From NCBI GenBank assembly GCA_023079485.1, contig CM041090.1, forward strand, positions 12,535,403 to 12,599,402: a stretch of DNA of 64,000 nucleotides, written 5' to 3'. A model generated the notes under the pieces. That model was given only the letters and a program-made list of their open reading frames with translations. It had not been told where the DNA came from and searched no databases. Positions 39,481-53,962 of this stretch are shown here, in pieces. The stretch's first letter is position 1. Every line of letters starts with the position of its first letter. Origin of the DNA: Archilochus colubris (lineage: Eukaryota; Chordata; Aves; Apodiformes; Trochilidae). The translations under genes were made by a program, and so were the position numbers.

Positions 39481-42400
39481 CTTCTTTCCATTAAAACGGC
39501 AAAGGAATGCTGGCAACTGAAAAACAGCCCTTGCTATTGAGCAAAATTTTCCTGCCTCTAATAGCTGAAGGAGCCGAAAGCACAAAGGGAAGTGAAAATA
39601 CAGAGTGGATGGGCATACATTTTATAGACTGATTACCTCTCAAACCAGAGCCAAAGCATGCTGGTAAATTAAAAGCAAAAGATCATCCAGTGGCTGCAAG
39701 CTACCTGCAAATCTGCAAATTCACCTAAGCCCTAAGAAACAGAAGAATTGCAATTAATCCAGGACTGATGGATTTGTTAAACAAACTCTTTGGTATGTTC
39801 CACCTACAAAGGTAAACAGTTTAGCCCTTGATCTGTACACCTTTTTTTCAGTCTCTTTCTGGGCCAAAATCCCCATTGGCTACTGAAAAAAGGTGTCATA
39901 ACATGACCATAAACTGAATTATTTAAAGCTGGGGCAAACTATAGGATGTTATATCATCCTCTAACTAGAGGGAGGCAGTCTCCTTCTCCTGCTTGTTTAG
40001 TGGGAATTAGCCCATTAATAAGGAATCTTCTCATTTGTTTTAATAATTCATTTTGTGTAAGCAATATACAAAGTTCTTTTTTATCATTCTTTCTCACAAA
40101 ACATTTCTCATCTTCATAGTGACATAAAAGATCAACATTTCTTTAGAAGTGAGGCTCTGAGACAGAGAAATCGGAGCTGTATAGCAAATGTGAAGCAGGA
40201 ACTATACCATGCACTGTCACTGAACTATGTTACTACTTGAGGCATAATTTGTTTTCCTATCCTATTTTATGTAAGAAAAGGGCAGTTTGTTTGGATTAGC
40301 AGAGCTCTTTGTTATTGTCATCATTGGTTTACTCAGCCACATAGCTGTGATTTGCTTGATTCTAATGTGTGTATTCTAGTTGTAAGGATCATGGTATTTT
40401 TCCAGCTCTTAGAGGTTCTTCAGAATATATGATTTCTGAATTTTTCAGTTAAGAATACTCACGAAAAAAACTTGCTGTCATATGGAAAACCTTACAATTT
40501 AATTTTGGAAATGCTTATGTTACCAGCATGTTATTCAACCAAGAATTCCCCTTGGTGTAAATAAATACAGGATGTAGTATAGATAGACCTCTTGCTTTGT
40601 ATCAGTTCACTCATAGGCTCCAGCTGCTGTTCGCTCAAGGAAATAAAGGCAAAGAATCTTATATTACCCTGCATAGCCTAAGCATTTCATTAGAGTAAGC
40701 AAAATTACAGCAGCAGTTCCTCTTTGCAACCTTTAAGTAGTTATCAACATGTTGACCAGAGCAAAGGCATTCATCATCTTCAAGGAGGGGCTCAGTTGCC
40801 CAAAAGATCAGCCCATAAATATTTAACCATTCATAAGCTCAAAATAACTGAAACCATACTATTATGTACCTACAGGAAATGCCATTATAGTGAATGCTCT
40901 TAGTTAGAGCTGGAGATGGAGCTCTTTGAGAGGAACTTTTTCTGCCCACTAGACATCAGCATTGTCAGTGAAGGTGAATGCAAAATTTGAACCTGACAAG
41001 GCAGAATTTCCAATGGGGTTGCTATGAAACTTTAAAGCTATAATCAAAAATAGAACTTTTCAGAGGTAACTGGTATGTTAGATGCTGAGCCTTGGAAATC
41101 TGGAACACAGCAAGGGCAAATGTATGTTGAATCAAGGTAGCTGCAGACTGAAACATGGACACATATGTTCATAGTCATACCTGGCAAGTATTAACATACT
41201 AAGCTACATGAATATTGTGGCTATACATGGACAGAAGTTGAACTGAAATAACAAAAAAAAAGTATCAATTTGTAAAAGTACATCTAGTCACACTTTCAAC
41301 TTAAGAGTAAGTTGAATGCTAAATATTTGTAGCTCTTAGACACAAAGATGAAAGACTACCTGGAAGAATAAAGCAAAGTATTCTTCAAAACCTGATGCAA
41401 TTAGTAATATATTCATAATAACATTTGCTATAGTATCTAACACAGATGATTTTTGAAAAGTTACATGTTTTATTTGCTTATTACCTCTTGGGTGCTTTTC
41501 TACATTTATTTACCTAAAGCCTGGAAAAGTAGAACAAAGCCAAGCCTTTATTTGCTTAGCAACCTATCAAGGAATTGCACAGAACTATTTTTAAGTCGGT
41601 TCAATGGCAGAACTTTTGAGTTGCGTGTCAAGTTTTTGTTTACCTTGCTGTTACAGCAATAATACCAAGGTGGGGTCTTATTCAGTCAGTAGGTAGGACC
41701 CTAAAATTCTGAATGCTTCACTGTTTACCAAGTCACTGGACACATGAGTGCTGGGTTGGACCATATTTACCCAAATCCTGGTCCACTGACAACTAGGTGT
41801 GGCTTTATTGGACTGTTACTCATACAGCTTTGACAGAGAAGCTCAACTTCTTAGCTGCAGTGCTTTAAGGAAATTATAGAGACATGCAGAGATGAACTAA
41901 TACTTATTTATGGCAATATGTATTAATTGGAAATGTTTTGCTTATGGGAGCTATATCTGGATGCAATGACCAGAGGCCAGAAATTAACAGGCTGTGACAA
42001 AGGAAAAAAAATCTGTTTGTGCTAACTTTGTGGGCAGCAGTTAAATACAGGGAACATCTGTTTATCAAAGGCAATGTGCTGCTTCTAATTAAACCATCAT
42101 CTTGCTCGATGCTAAATTAGTAACTAGGGATGCAGATCACACCCTAAACCAGACAAAATTTAAGAGTTCTTTCCAGTCTGCTATACTGTCAGAGAAAAAA
42201 AAAAAACTTTTCCTGTTTCATATTTTGAATAGGTATTGTCTAATAATTGTAGTTGTGAGACAGAGACATTATGTAATGCCATTCTTACTGCAAGGTATGT
42301 GTAAAGTTACAGCTTAATAACTAATGTGAAAATTTAACTGAGTAGGAGTTTAGCTGCTGTGACCTTTAACCAAGGAACGTTGTCATATTGTTTACCATGA

Positions 42401-45400
42401 CAAGAACTTTAAAATACTCTGAATGATGACCAGTTTGAAGTACCCTCAGTATTAGTTATGATAATAAGGCCTGAGCCTTGGAAAGAAGTTACTACAGCTC
42501 TGAACGTCTCATGTCCTTCAGCTAAAACAGTTTCAGGGCATGGCTGATCTATTCCAAAAGCATTATGACATTTCCAAGAAAAAAGGAAAACATTTTTTTA
42601 ATAGTCATCATCTAAAGCAATAAATCACAACAATTCTTTTTTTTAAATCCCAGTATGGTTATTCATACAGATGACAAAAAATTATGGCATCTGTATTCTG
42701 CTCTCTAGCAGTATTTGGCAGGCAGGTGTGAAGTTTGAAAGGATTTTAGACAGCCTCTGTTCTGGCAAAGCTGATATTAAATGGCTACGGAACACAGTAA
42801 ACAATTCCCTTTTCCCTTTCCCTCACCATGAGAAATATCCTGCATAGCAAAATCTACAATAACACGGTCATAATACAGAACATATCTTAAGGGTACTACA
42901 TATCCAAGAATTCAGTTTTTAAGATGTTGGTAAAGTCATGAGTCATTAATTTTGACAATATGATGTCCTGCTCTATGGCCTTTTCAGCCTGCTCTGGAGA
43001 CTGCCTGCACTGGGCCCTATCCAAGCAATGGCAAACAGCCCCCCCTCCTATGCCTCCTTTTTTAAAGGAAGAAGTCTGTCTTGAAGCAGCAGCCATATAC
43101 AGACCCATGATTGTTTTTTTTTTTCCTGTTGTTGTTTTTAATGACAGTATCCAACCAATACGGGCAATATTTGCTTCAGTAGGGTCAAACCTTGGGATCC
43201 CAAACAATTACTGTTTTGTTTTTTTTTTGTCTTATAGCCATGTGTCCATGTGCCCAAAGCCATGATGATCAAACTACCATTTTCTACCCATGGTGGAATT
43301 CTCAAATTTATTTGCTGTTAAACCAATGTCCGAATTTGTGTAGTTTCTACATTTTTTTTTCAGTTTCAAGAAACCATAATCTGATACCATTTGAGAACAG
43401 CTCATATAGGATTAAAAGATCCTTTTAAAAATATCTGGAGGGCATAGAATTGTGCTTCACAATGAACATGTATGAATCATTTTACCTACTAACTAGTGAA
43501 ACCTTTACTCAGCAACTGCTCTGGTGTTGGCAGACCATGTTTCAACAAACCTTATAGACTTCTTTAAAATCAGATTTTTTTTACTGGACTCTGTTGCTCT
43601 GTTTTATTTGCAAATACTCCAGAATGTATAGGCAGAATCATAAAGCCTCTTTCACACTTGTATTGTTTTACAAATCACACTTTTTTTTCCAAGTTTAAAA
43701 AGAATCTGCTTTCTTGGACACAGTTTACACTTCACTAATCAGGTTAGCATTCTTCTCCCATAAATACACCTCGCTCTATAAATGAGAGAATAACAGTAAG
43801 AATAAATAAGGTGAAACTTTCCAGAGATTAAGACTAAACTCACTATCTTCTCTGTGAGTATATTAACAATTATATATTATTAATGTCTGTGAGGTATGAA
43901 GTACTGGACTCCTCATGAAAGAAAGGCACTATAGCCTGAATTTGAAGTATCCATGAACAATTTGGTTTTGAATTATAACAACATTACTTTATACCTCTTT
44001 GAGTGTTTCATGACAATTTTTTTTTAACCAATTCTCCTTATCTGTTGGACAGCTTTTCATACTAATACTCAGGTTGCTAGTTTGATGACTTTGATTAGAC
44101 ACATTTTTCTCTTTACTGTTCATCACCCCAAAATATCTGTTTCTTTGTTATGTTAGGATTTTTAGTTGGTCTCTTTTTGCATTCTGGTACTATTCAGAAA
44201 TTACTCAGAGCCACAGAACAGAAGGACATCTGCTTCATTAACCATCTCAGTTCTTACTAGTGTACATTGCATAATTTAAGTCTCTGCACAATATTACAAT
44301 TCATTCTCACTGGCTTATGCTAAGCTTTATAAAAGTGCTGTTCCTCAAAGGACTAGAATATATGTGTTTACTGAATATCTTGCAATGGAGAATTCACACG
44401 GATGCGAACATGAGATCTAGAACACAAACGTGATATTTATTTATTCCTAGAAGTACATGAGAGTAGCTCAGAATTGAGAAATACCTGAATATTAATTTTT
44501 CATAACGCAATATTTTACCTTTGTTCGATTGATCATCAAACATCTTTTGGAAAGAGGGATCTGGGAGGAGTTAAAGGTGAGATAATATACCAGAACCCTG
44601 GACTTTTAAAGCTCACACGGTCCAGGAACTAGGTGGGTGGTCAGCAGCATTAGAAATAGTAACATTTGTGGTGGACAAGGTTAATAGCATAGTTTAGGAA
44701 AACCTTTTTATATATAAAGTCCTTTCTACATGTTTTCTAAGGGTTAAAATGGTAACTTGGTTCCATAACATACATTTACTACCATGCTTGCTATTACTTC
44801 TTCTTGGGAGAAGACAGTAGATATGTTCAACAGACAGACAATACTGCATACCATGAACAGTTTGTGTGAATAAAAATATATATTTTTGTTAATCTTTAAG
44901 GGATAGTATTGATTTATCTCATAGAAATAAAAGCTGCACAAAACACTACATAAAACTCAATAGATAGAATTTCTGAACAGAATCTGAATTTGAGAGACAA
45001 TTTCGTGTTGCAAGGGTACACATACAGAAACATGTACCAAAATATATACTGGAAAACATGCTGATGGATAAACTTTCCATAAATATGCTAAAGATTTAAA
45101 GACAGAGTTGAAAAAAGCCAAATAAAAAGCAGGAGATTGCAAAAAAATCTCACGTGAGGACAGGACACAGCATATTCAAAGCAGACAGGAATTTAATTGA
45201 AAAAAATGGTAAACTCTTTCCAAAGGTCAGGCCTGAACATTAGAAAATTACTGGTATGCACTACCAATCTTCTACCTGATGCTACAGATGTATGGATCAC
45301 TCCAAAAGGTATGCAAGGCAAGAATAAGTAGAGAAAGGGTAGAACAACTCTACTGAAACTCTCCCCATGCTATTTGTATTCTTGATGAAGTGAGTGGTTC

Positions 45401-47315
45401 GAAGAGGGAAGAATGTTCATGACACATCTGGAGAATATGAAGCCTTTGTTTAGCATTTGGTACTATGTAAAGGTACAGAAAGCCATGGAACTTCAGCTGT
45501 GTTTGATATTTACTGGAAAAAGAGATGCAAGACCTAGCATCAGATTTGCTTCAGGAATGTAGCAGCAGATCAAAATACCCAACAGCAGAGAAAAACCTTA
45601 CCAAATAAGTATTTAAAGAATGAAAAAAGTTTATAAACACAGAGGTCATCACTGTTCTGTACACAGGAAGCAAGCTTCTACATAACATGCTCCAAGCTAA
45701 TGCAAGACAGCTTTGAAGGTTATAAGAACCTCATGCGCAATCTTTTCCTATCTACTGCTGCACATATTCCCCTGTTTGAAACGAAAAGTTAATCACACTT
45801 AGTGGCAAAGACAGAGACATCCTTGTGTGCTCCTTGGGTCTTATAATGAAATGCCTGGCCCAGTTGCTGAGAAAGAGTTGGGCAAGTCTTGCATGCAGAG
45901 CCCAGTATGATGTCTTGGAAGTCAGAGAGCACTGACTGGATTGCATGGCCTTTTTGTTTTGTTGGTTTTTGTTTGGGGTTTCCCTCAGGTTTTGAACTAT
46001 AGCTTTTTCAGATCTTTCATAGGCAAAAGAAATGTTCATGCAAAGGGAGCAGAGTCCATACCTTAGAGTCTGAACAATAGGATTTCTTACCACATCTCTT
46101 TTAGAAATGTCAGGCATCAACATGACTTCAGCGTGTCTGTAGAAGTTGATGACTGATTCAAAGGATATTATTATCAGCTATTATCAGAAGATGTGAAACT
46201 GATTCTGCATAATAATCACTAAGCAAAAGCTGTCTATTTTACCATGCACTTTTGCTTGAGCAAAAGCTCAAGCTGGAGGCTATCTCTGCACTGAAATACA
46301 GAAAGTATGCCTGGATAACTCAAGCAAAGATGAATTTCAGTAATGTAGTAGGTGCCTGCATTTTCAGTACTCAAAGTAACCCCAAAGCTTCAAAATGCAA
46401 CTGCATCCATTCCTTTCAAAGTAGTAATACATTTATTTTTCTCACTAATAGGCAGAAATGTACAGGAAACTATGAGCTGTATTAACCAACATATCAGTGA
46501 TGAAACCACAAATGCTCATACGCTCAGCACAATAATTGCAGTATTCTCTCCTCTAGTGATTATGAATATGAAATATGATTTTATAATGGGGAAACAGTGT
46601 TATGTGTTAACAGCTTTTGGTACAATGAAAATATTTTTATTTATTTCTTGTGATGAGAAAACATTTTTAGCATGATCAGTGGTTGTTGTTAATGTCAAAA
46701 TTACCACTAAAGAACCACTCAGTTGAAGGTATTACAACTAAGAAACCCTGCAAGCAGATATCTGCAAAATGTAGCAACAAATTTTGTACCTCAGGAGGAC
46801 ACATCAGCTAATTATTTTTAACCTTGACTTATTGGCTAATAGAATGATATACAGCAGGTAAAGATTTTCACTAATGCTGGTAATTCCACCTTTTGCAACT
46901 AGTGTGTGTTTTAAATGAATCTGCTAAGTACAAGTTTAAAAAATACTTGGCTATAGTGAGTTTTGTTTCTGAAAAGCTAAAGGGAAGGTAAAGCAGACCT
47001 TATCTCAGTTATCCCTCCTGCTTAACTTTGCCCATCAAATAATTTTATCCTCTTCAGCAGAGCAGTGTTTGTTTCTCCCATCAGCACTCATACTCTTAAA
47101 TGTTGCCTGTGTGTTGTCTGAAACTTCAAGCTGATTAATTTCTTCTTTGGGTTTCTACCTACTCCAAAAGACTCTGAGCAAGAATAATGACATCTTTTAA
47201 AAGCATACTCAAATATGCAAATCACTTCAGTTACTTTCAGATGCAGAGAGGTAAGCATGTAGTCAACCAGCTGCCTCTGCTCACAGTAGGGGCAGGGAAA
47301 GAGAGAGAGATGGCA

Positions 47316-47360
47316 ATTCATCCCATCTGTGCCAGACACTTATCTTCAGATGGGATGAAT
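47316..47360. repeat. Inverted repeat, 14-bp perfect stem, 17-nt loop
   Basis: ATTCATCCCATCTG at 47316-47329 is the exact reverse complement of CAGATGGGATGAAT at 47347-47360. The 17-base spacer is unpaired, and outside the stem pairing decays after two mismatches. The stem is about half GC, so an RNA from either strand could fold stably. Too short for a typical microRNA precursor without further pairing. Confidence 0.9.
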
Positions 47361-48410
47361 CACCCTTTGGGAGTCTCTACCTCTCTTCATTTACTACAGA
47401 AGTGCAGATGACTAGCTTAGACTCAATGCCTAAATTTAGTCTGCTAAAATTAGACAGGATGCATTCCACTTTCATTCATTCATTTAATTAATCCAGTAAA
47501 AAGAATGATCTATTAGTTGTACTGGGAAAAAAAAATGGTGCAATTTTGTTGGAAGCTGTAATAATACTGTCCTGTCTTGAACAGTCTGGAGTTTAGGCAA
47601 TGTGTGGGTGAAATGAAGCATCATCACCGTTTTACACATTGGGAATTCAGGACGCAGAACGACCATGTGAATCACTCCAACTTACAGTAAAACTTTGTGT
47701 CAGAGTAAAAAGACAGTGTGAGAGCACAGAAAACATTAGTCAGTCCTTGAGCAGAGCCCCTGTATTTCAGTTCATAAATAAATACAATATATGAGGTAAA
47801 AGTTCTGTGCCTTTACACGTCCATGGTTTTGGAAAACAGAGCATTATGCTTTCAGATTTGAAAAAAATTAGTTATCTCACCTATGTTTTTTATTTTACCT
47901 TTGGCAATGGATAGAGATTATTAATCAAAGATATTTACCATTGAGAAAATGGCTTCCTGAGTCTTATTCCATTACCTCTTGAGAAGGTATCTGGTAAATA
48001 CATAACATAATGAAAGCCTATAAATCAACACTATAATTATTGAAGAAATAATGTTTGTTGTAATATTATTTGGAAATAGGTGAAATTAACCTATTTTTAA
48101 AAAGAATTGTGCTTTTTTGTATCTTTGTTCCAGGTATTAAGACAGAACAATGTTAAGGCAACAAATAAAATCAGGATTTTGAAATCAACTTAACTAAGGC
48201 CTTTTGACTTAAATGGAAGATCTACAACAAATCCTAAGAGAACTCCACTGCCATATTCCCACTCCGGAATGATTCTTATAAACACTGTCCCATTCCTCCA
48301 TTTGTTCATGTGTGTATATATGAGGTTGTGTGTGTGTGCATGGAGGCATACATACACATGCATATAAGGGCATGAGCTTAATTTGAGCTGTACATGCCTA
48401 TTCCAAGCTC

Positions 48411-48569
48411 AATTAATTAAAATTATAAAAATTTAAAAAATAAATATTAAAATTACTAATTAAAATAATTAGTAAAATATATTAATTAATTAAAATTAAC
48501 ATAAAATAATTTTATATACAATATGTATATAAATTAATAAAATTAACTAATTATAATAAATTAATAAAT
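48411..48569. repeat. Very AT-rich low-complexity tract
   Basis: About 160 bp made almost only of A and T, with repeated AATTAATT and AATAAATT motifs and several self-complementary segments. It is preceded at about 48310-48365 by a TG/CA- and TA-rich stretch. No transposon ends were identified. Confidence 0.85.
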
Positions 48570-49882
48570 CCAGAAGGCACAGCAGTTTCATTCCTTTCAG
48601 GAGAGGAGAGAGGAGTGCCAGAAACTTTCCTGCGATCTTATATAGAAAAGATTTTAGAACATGTAGAAATTTCAATTTAAGATATTCTGTATAATTAGCA
48701 GATGTGAAGACATTTTGGCCTTACTCATGTGCAACTTTTTTTTGGTCTGCTGCACACCATATTTAAAAGGCTGCCATGTACCATATGATAGAAAGTCAAA
48801 AAATAAATATTTTCTTCTTCAAATATGAAATTTTATAACCTGCTTTGTTTCATTTTAATCATTCATGTGTTTCATTGTTCACAGTAAACATAACTTGCAC
48901 AGATTATCAAAATAACAATATATGTAAGTGGTGCATTAATGATTGATTTTAAGGGCAAATGGTGTTTACAGATTTCTAGAGAGGATACACTATCAAATGA
49001 AATACAGCAGCACTCTGTTGTTCAGTGTAATATTATAAATATATTCTGGACTGTATTTGTATGTAAAAATAGATATTTTTTCACTCCTGCTGTCCAGACT
49101 CCTCTAATGGGCTGTCAAACAATTTACTTAAACCAAGATTAGTAACAAAATGACAGTGGCATGGTGTATGGTGCCAGTCTGAATCTTTTCTCTGAATTGC
49201 CTAGGAATATTTGAATATTCCGAATGTATAAGGTAGATGAGTTGCATTTTGTCAGCCAAATTGTGTAAACCAAGGGATCATTTGTAGAGTGACACTGAAA
49301 CTGAGTTACAGTGGAGCCACAGGCAATCTTTTGTCACATCTATTACATGCTGCTAAAAGCACTATCTTGAAGACCATGTGATAACAATCAGCTTGGCCAA
49401 TAAAGCTTACTTTTACTCAAAAACTGGTTAGAACACATTGTGAAAGTTGGCTATAATCATAATAAGCCTGTATTTGTGCCTTATTATACTAGTAGTCCTA
49501 GTGATTGTTTGGTATTTATTCTTTGCTCTGCTATAGGCAGTGTAGTGACTGATACTGCCTCCCATTTCTTTGATCTTTTTCTTCAGCATTTTTTACATTA
49601 CCACAGACAGCTGTTTTTCTAAAATAAGTGCCACAAATATTCTGTTTATTTTTCTATCCTCATGATCTTTGTAACTCAAAATAAAACAAAATAAACATCT
49701 ATACTCTCAAAGATTCAGTGAAGTTTCCAGCTGAAGCCAAACATGAAGATGTAGGATCTTCTGGTGTTTTCTCTACCTCTCTTAAATTTATCTTAGCTTG
49801 AGTACACTTAGTATTTTTTCATATAATTTTGATATCTTGATGTATATCTTTGTATAGCTGAATAAAATCTTTTCTCCTTTGT

Positions 49883-49913
49883 TTGCTACCACATTCTCAC
49901 AATGTGGTAGCAA
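49883..49913. repeat. Inverted repeat, 13-bp perfect stem, 5-nt loop
   Basis: TTGCTACCACATT at 49883-49895 and AATGTGGTAGCAA at 49901-49913 are exact reverse complements separated by CTCAC. This gives a tight cruciform or hairpin of 31 bases. No T-run or A-tail adjoins it and no gene overlaps it. Confidence 0.95.
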
Positions 49914-52900
49914 TTTCACATTTCAGAATACACCATCTGTTACTCCTCTTTTGCTAGGAGGGTCCAGTTTGCAGTCACACATAGCAAAACTGCAAATTCA
50001 TCTTTGTACCAATAAGACCTTGATATCCTAACAGACTGAGATACTTTTTTTTTTTTGTCAATTTGTTTTCTTTCACTGATATCAAACATACAGTAAGTAG
50101 TTTCTTTTGGAAGTCAGTAAGATGTCTCTCTTCTCAGATGTTGCCAACAGAACAATTTCCAGTCGCCCACCAAAAGCCATTTTTACACGTGTAAAACATG
50201 ATGGCTTCAGTCACAGTGAACAATTCTGAACAAACTCTTTATTTTAGGTGAAAACAGCCTGCATCGGTTACTGGTAACACTATTGTGGTTATTAAATTCC
50301 ATACTATAGGTGGATAGATAATTTAAAAAGTCATAGTATTGGAAGAAATGAAACCACAAGTGATCAAGTAAATGAAGAGATTCCAACAAAATACAGTTAT
50401 TTAAGATGAACAGAACAGGAAAAAATACCAACACTTCCATATCTTCTCATCATAATACATCACTATTGGTTCAGTCTTGGCAGATGTGAATGTTCTGCAA
50501 TATACAAAGTTTTCTTAAGAACCTGTAACACAGAAACTCCCTACAGCCTTACAGGTCAGACAGGTACCTGTGTTCTGCTCCAACCTCTTTTGGACTGGTT
50601 TTTGCAGTGCAAATACTGCAATACCAAAGCGACTGCTCTCTAGGGACTTGAGCAACGACTACACCAAGCTTTAAGCTTCATTGTTAGATCTTTGTTCACT
50701 ATCTCTAATGGCTACCTTAATGACATTTTTCTCAAATTTTTGAATAGCAAAAGGGCCAACTGCAGTATTTTTCTTCCAAAAGAAGAAAAAAAGGCTCTCT
50801 TAGTTCTCAGACTTCTGAAATCAGAAAATTCTATGCTAATGTTACAGTCCATCCTTGGTATGGTCTACATGTAATTCTTCCTTGCTCATAGGTGAGCTTT
50901 TTTGGGTCACATCTGACTGTTCTTTTTCCCACGCAAAGTACACTGTGGGATGTATCTTTTTAAATTGGAGGGAGTACAGAGAAAAATCCATGAAAAATTA
51001 GCTGAGGGGTAAGAAACACGACTGACAATAACTGATTTAATCTATCACTCAATTTAGTTTCTCACTAAGCAGTTAGACAGAAGATATGACTGTACATATA
51101 GAAATACAGTTATAGACAATACTAACTATGATTATTTGATTTGATGAAGAAAGATAAATAATCCCTAGATAAAAAATAGTGGACTGTCGAGCTAGACACT
51201 TCTTTGAATTCTCTCTTTTCAAGCAAGTTATTAATATTATGTTAAAAATACATGCATAAAAATAAGCTTTATGATGTCTTGATGATAAGAAGCTCAGACT
51301 AGATGATCTAATGTCTTCAAATTTTTATGCCATTGAAAAGAAATGTAGGTTCTGTAATATTATGTGGCGGTCAGAGAAAATTAATTTCACCCACCATTAG
51401 TGATGCAGTACCCATAGTCACTATACACTTCTATACATTACTATACACAATGTAGATTATATAACATGAGACTTAACAGCAATGGGTTGCTGTCAGATTA
51501 GGTCAGACCAGCTCAGATCAGACCCAATCTTCTGAAACTGTAAAACACTGGTTTATTTTCTGTTTTAGCACCTACTTGGGATATAGAGACATTTGGAGAG
51601 GATCACAATCCACCAAAAATCTAGTCTTTCCACCCTCCATCTCTCCCTTGAAACAATTTTTCAATCTGGCTTAGGAAAAGATGAATTTGCATTTGTAATC
51701 TTTAATGTCGATGAGCACTCCTAAACAAGAAACTATTGTACTTAGTGTAAAGGACACAAGAATTTCCTGAATTGGATACCAAGTGGAATTTTTTAACATG
51801 ACAAGATTGTTCCATATTTCTATAGGAAGGAAGATGCACAAATGTTCACCCATTCGTTTGTTACAACACACGTAAGAATATTGAACTTCTTTTTAGAAAT
51901 ATCCCTAATGATCTTTACATTCATTCTTGAAGATTTATTAAGATTCCCCTAAAATTTTTAACTAGAGTGTCTTCTCAGACAGGAAACATGACACTAAATT
52001 CTCCTGTCACTTAACTAAGGACATTAAAATTGTTAATAGATGTACCCTTTATGTTTAAGGTGTTTGTCCTTTCTACTAAATCCTGCTCACAACTTTTCTG
52101 ATTTAACAGTGACCTAGAATACTGCTTTTCTTCCTGAAACACCCAAACTAGATATAATTTTCTGCCAAGTTTTCTGCTCACAATTCATTAAAGGTTGTTG
52201 AGCCTGAAATTGAGGAGTTTAGTAATTTTTGGGTGTGATTTCACTTGTTTATATATTTTCAATATCTCCAATTTGAAAATATTTTATAAGAAAGCAGGGA
52301 ATGTGAAGGAAATATCACAGCCAGACATGAGCTGAGCTGCTCATTTATAGCCAAAAGGGAGACAATCTTCTTTGCATTCACCCCTGAGCTCAGTTTTAGG
52401 AAAGATGGTCCAAAAGGAAGATGGAAGAACAACTGAAAAGCAACTGACTATAATGCATTCCTCTCTATCGTGATGCTTTCCAGTTCCATATTATCACTTA
52501 GAAAAATCTTTGCCAAAGCATGTCCTGTTGGTGCAAGACATGACTAACAAGTGCAGAGTTTTCCTAGTGTAAATCTGTTAACAGCATAAATGATGGCAAA
52601 TGCAGTATGTCTTTTGGTCAGCTCTGACACAGAAATGGGCCAAAACAATTTTGTCTTTTTGCCTTCTGGAAAAAAAATATTCTTTAGACTGCCCATAATC
52701 ACAGATAAATATATGAAAAATTATAATGGATTTTCCACATTTACAGTCCTTAAAATAGAAGTCTTTAATATATCATAGCACCAGATGACATAGTTAACTC
52801 CACCTGGAAAAAGTGCTGATATTATTCTCAGTTCTCAGAAATACAACCTCCTTGGCAAGAATTCATATAAACTATAAAAACACATATTATGCATACATTC

Positions 52901-53956
52901 ACTCTGACTTTTCTGGTTTGTAGATAAGCCACAATTTAAAATAATCTTCTTGAAATTATTTCTGGATGCATTTTTATGCATAGATTGTGATCTATCATTC
53001 ATAGCTCACTAAGAGCGTGTGACAGTATGTATTTTGTATCCCAAATTATTGATTCTACAGACTATAGGATAGTCACCTGTATGAAATAGCCAGTTTTCAT
53101 TTGCTTTAGAATCAAATCTGTGCAACTAAAAATTGCAAAAATAAATGCAAGATATAATCTATTAAATTAACTTTTAACACTGTGAATTAATAGTCATAGC
53201 AAAAGGCACACTGATCAGAACATGTACAGTGTATACAAGAAAACCTCAGAAAGCAATGAAACAACCTAAATATTAGGTTTTGTCCTGGAATATAAAAAGC
53301 TTGCAACATTTAGCACCAGAAAAGGGATCTACCCTGGTCAGGTCTGCTACTTAATGTACTTTGAGATATCAGAATGACAGGAAATACAAAGGAAGCTGAA
53401 CTTCCTCTGAAGCCTTGCAATTTCAAATATGCAGAACACAGATATAAAGACAAAGCAAAATCAATACTTCTGCCTCTGATTTCTCAGGGCAAAATCTATT
53501 TCCTAAGCCACATTTTGAAAGCCCTTCAGTTTTCACATTTGTATTTATGGCACATAGTGCCCCACAACGAGGTGGAATTAGGTGTGAGAGACTGCTTGCT
53601 GGCATAAAAATATATTACCACAGCTACTTATTTATACTTTTGTCCTGTGTAACAATCCTAATGTATAAGCCCACATCCCAGTTGTGCTTGATGCTGTTCA
53701 AACACAAACCCAAAACAATACCTTCCCCCAGTCTAAAATGTAATAATGAAATAAGAGATAAGAGAAGTACAAGTGAAACAATGAGACAATGTTCTTTAGA
53801 AAGACAGAGGGCAGTTTCAGCCACTGACCCACATCCCCCCTTTTCTAGTTTTGAAAGAGGACACTACATGAACATATATGGCCATGAGGCTTCCTCTCAA
53901 GCACAAGAAACATCATGAGGTAAAACACAGGTATGTAAGCATGCAAAAAAAGTTTC

Positions 53957-53962
53957 TGAACC
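53957..53962. repeat. Target site duplication, left copy
   Basis: TGAACC immediately precedes the LTR and matches the right copy at 54289-54294 exactly. A 6-bp duplication is the length made by alpharetroviral and betaretroviral (ERVK-type) integrases. Confidence 0.9.

Larger units (their letters stand above)
37346..53956. other. Noncoding stretch, probable intron, no further exon supported
   Basis: About 16.6 kb without a convincing exon. It holds a 59-bp direct duplication, a GC-richer block, two perfect-stem hairpins and a very AT-rich tract (listed separately). Acceptor-like sites with short open frames occur near 48134 and 51565, but no donor was found. If the exons at 37 and 56 kb belong to one gene, this is its intron, with at least one exon still missing because the phases do not match. 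Confidence 0.5.

Noticed and set aside
42896..43265. Overlapping frames of about 100 codons on both strands
   Set aside because: They contain T-run-derived phenylalanine stretches and no motif, and no splice sites support them.
45752..46123. 123-codon minus-strand reading frame
   Set aside because: No recognisable motif, no good acceptor/donor framing, and composition like translated noncoding DNA. One GTAAGA donor-like site inside it has only a weak acceptor upstream.
48411..48569. AT-rich tract as an origin or matrix-attachment element
   Set aside because: AT richness alone is not evidence of function, and no specific motif supports it.
49883..49913. Hairpin as a bacterial-type terminator
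   Set aside because: This is vertebrate DNA and no T-run follows the stem.
53547..53918. 123-codon plus-strand reading frame just left of the solo LTR
   Set aside because: No domain, no splice signals and no LTR or gag/pol/env similarity. Its closeness to the LTR is coincidental, since the target duplication bounds the element.
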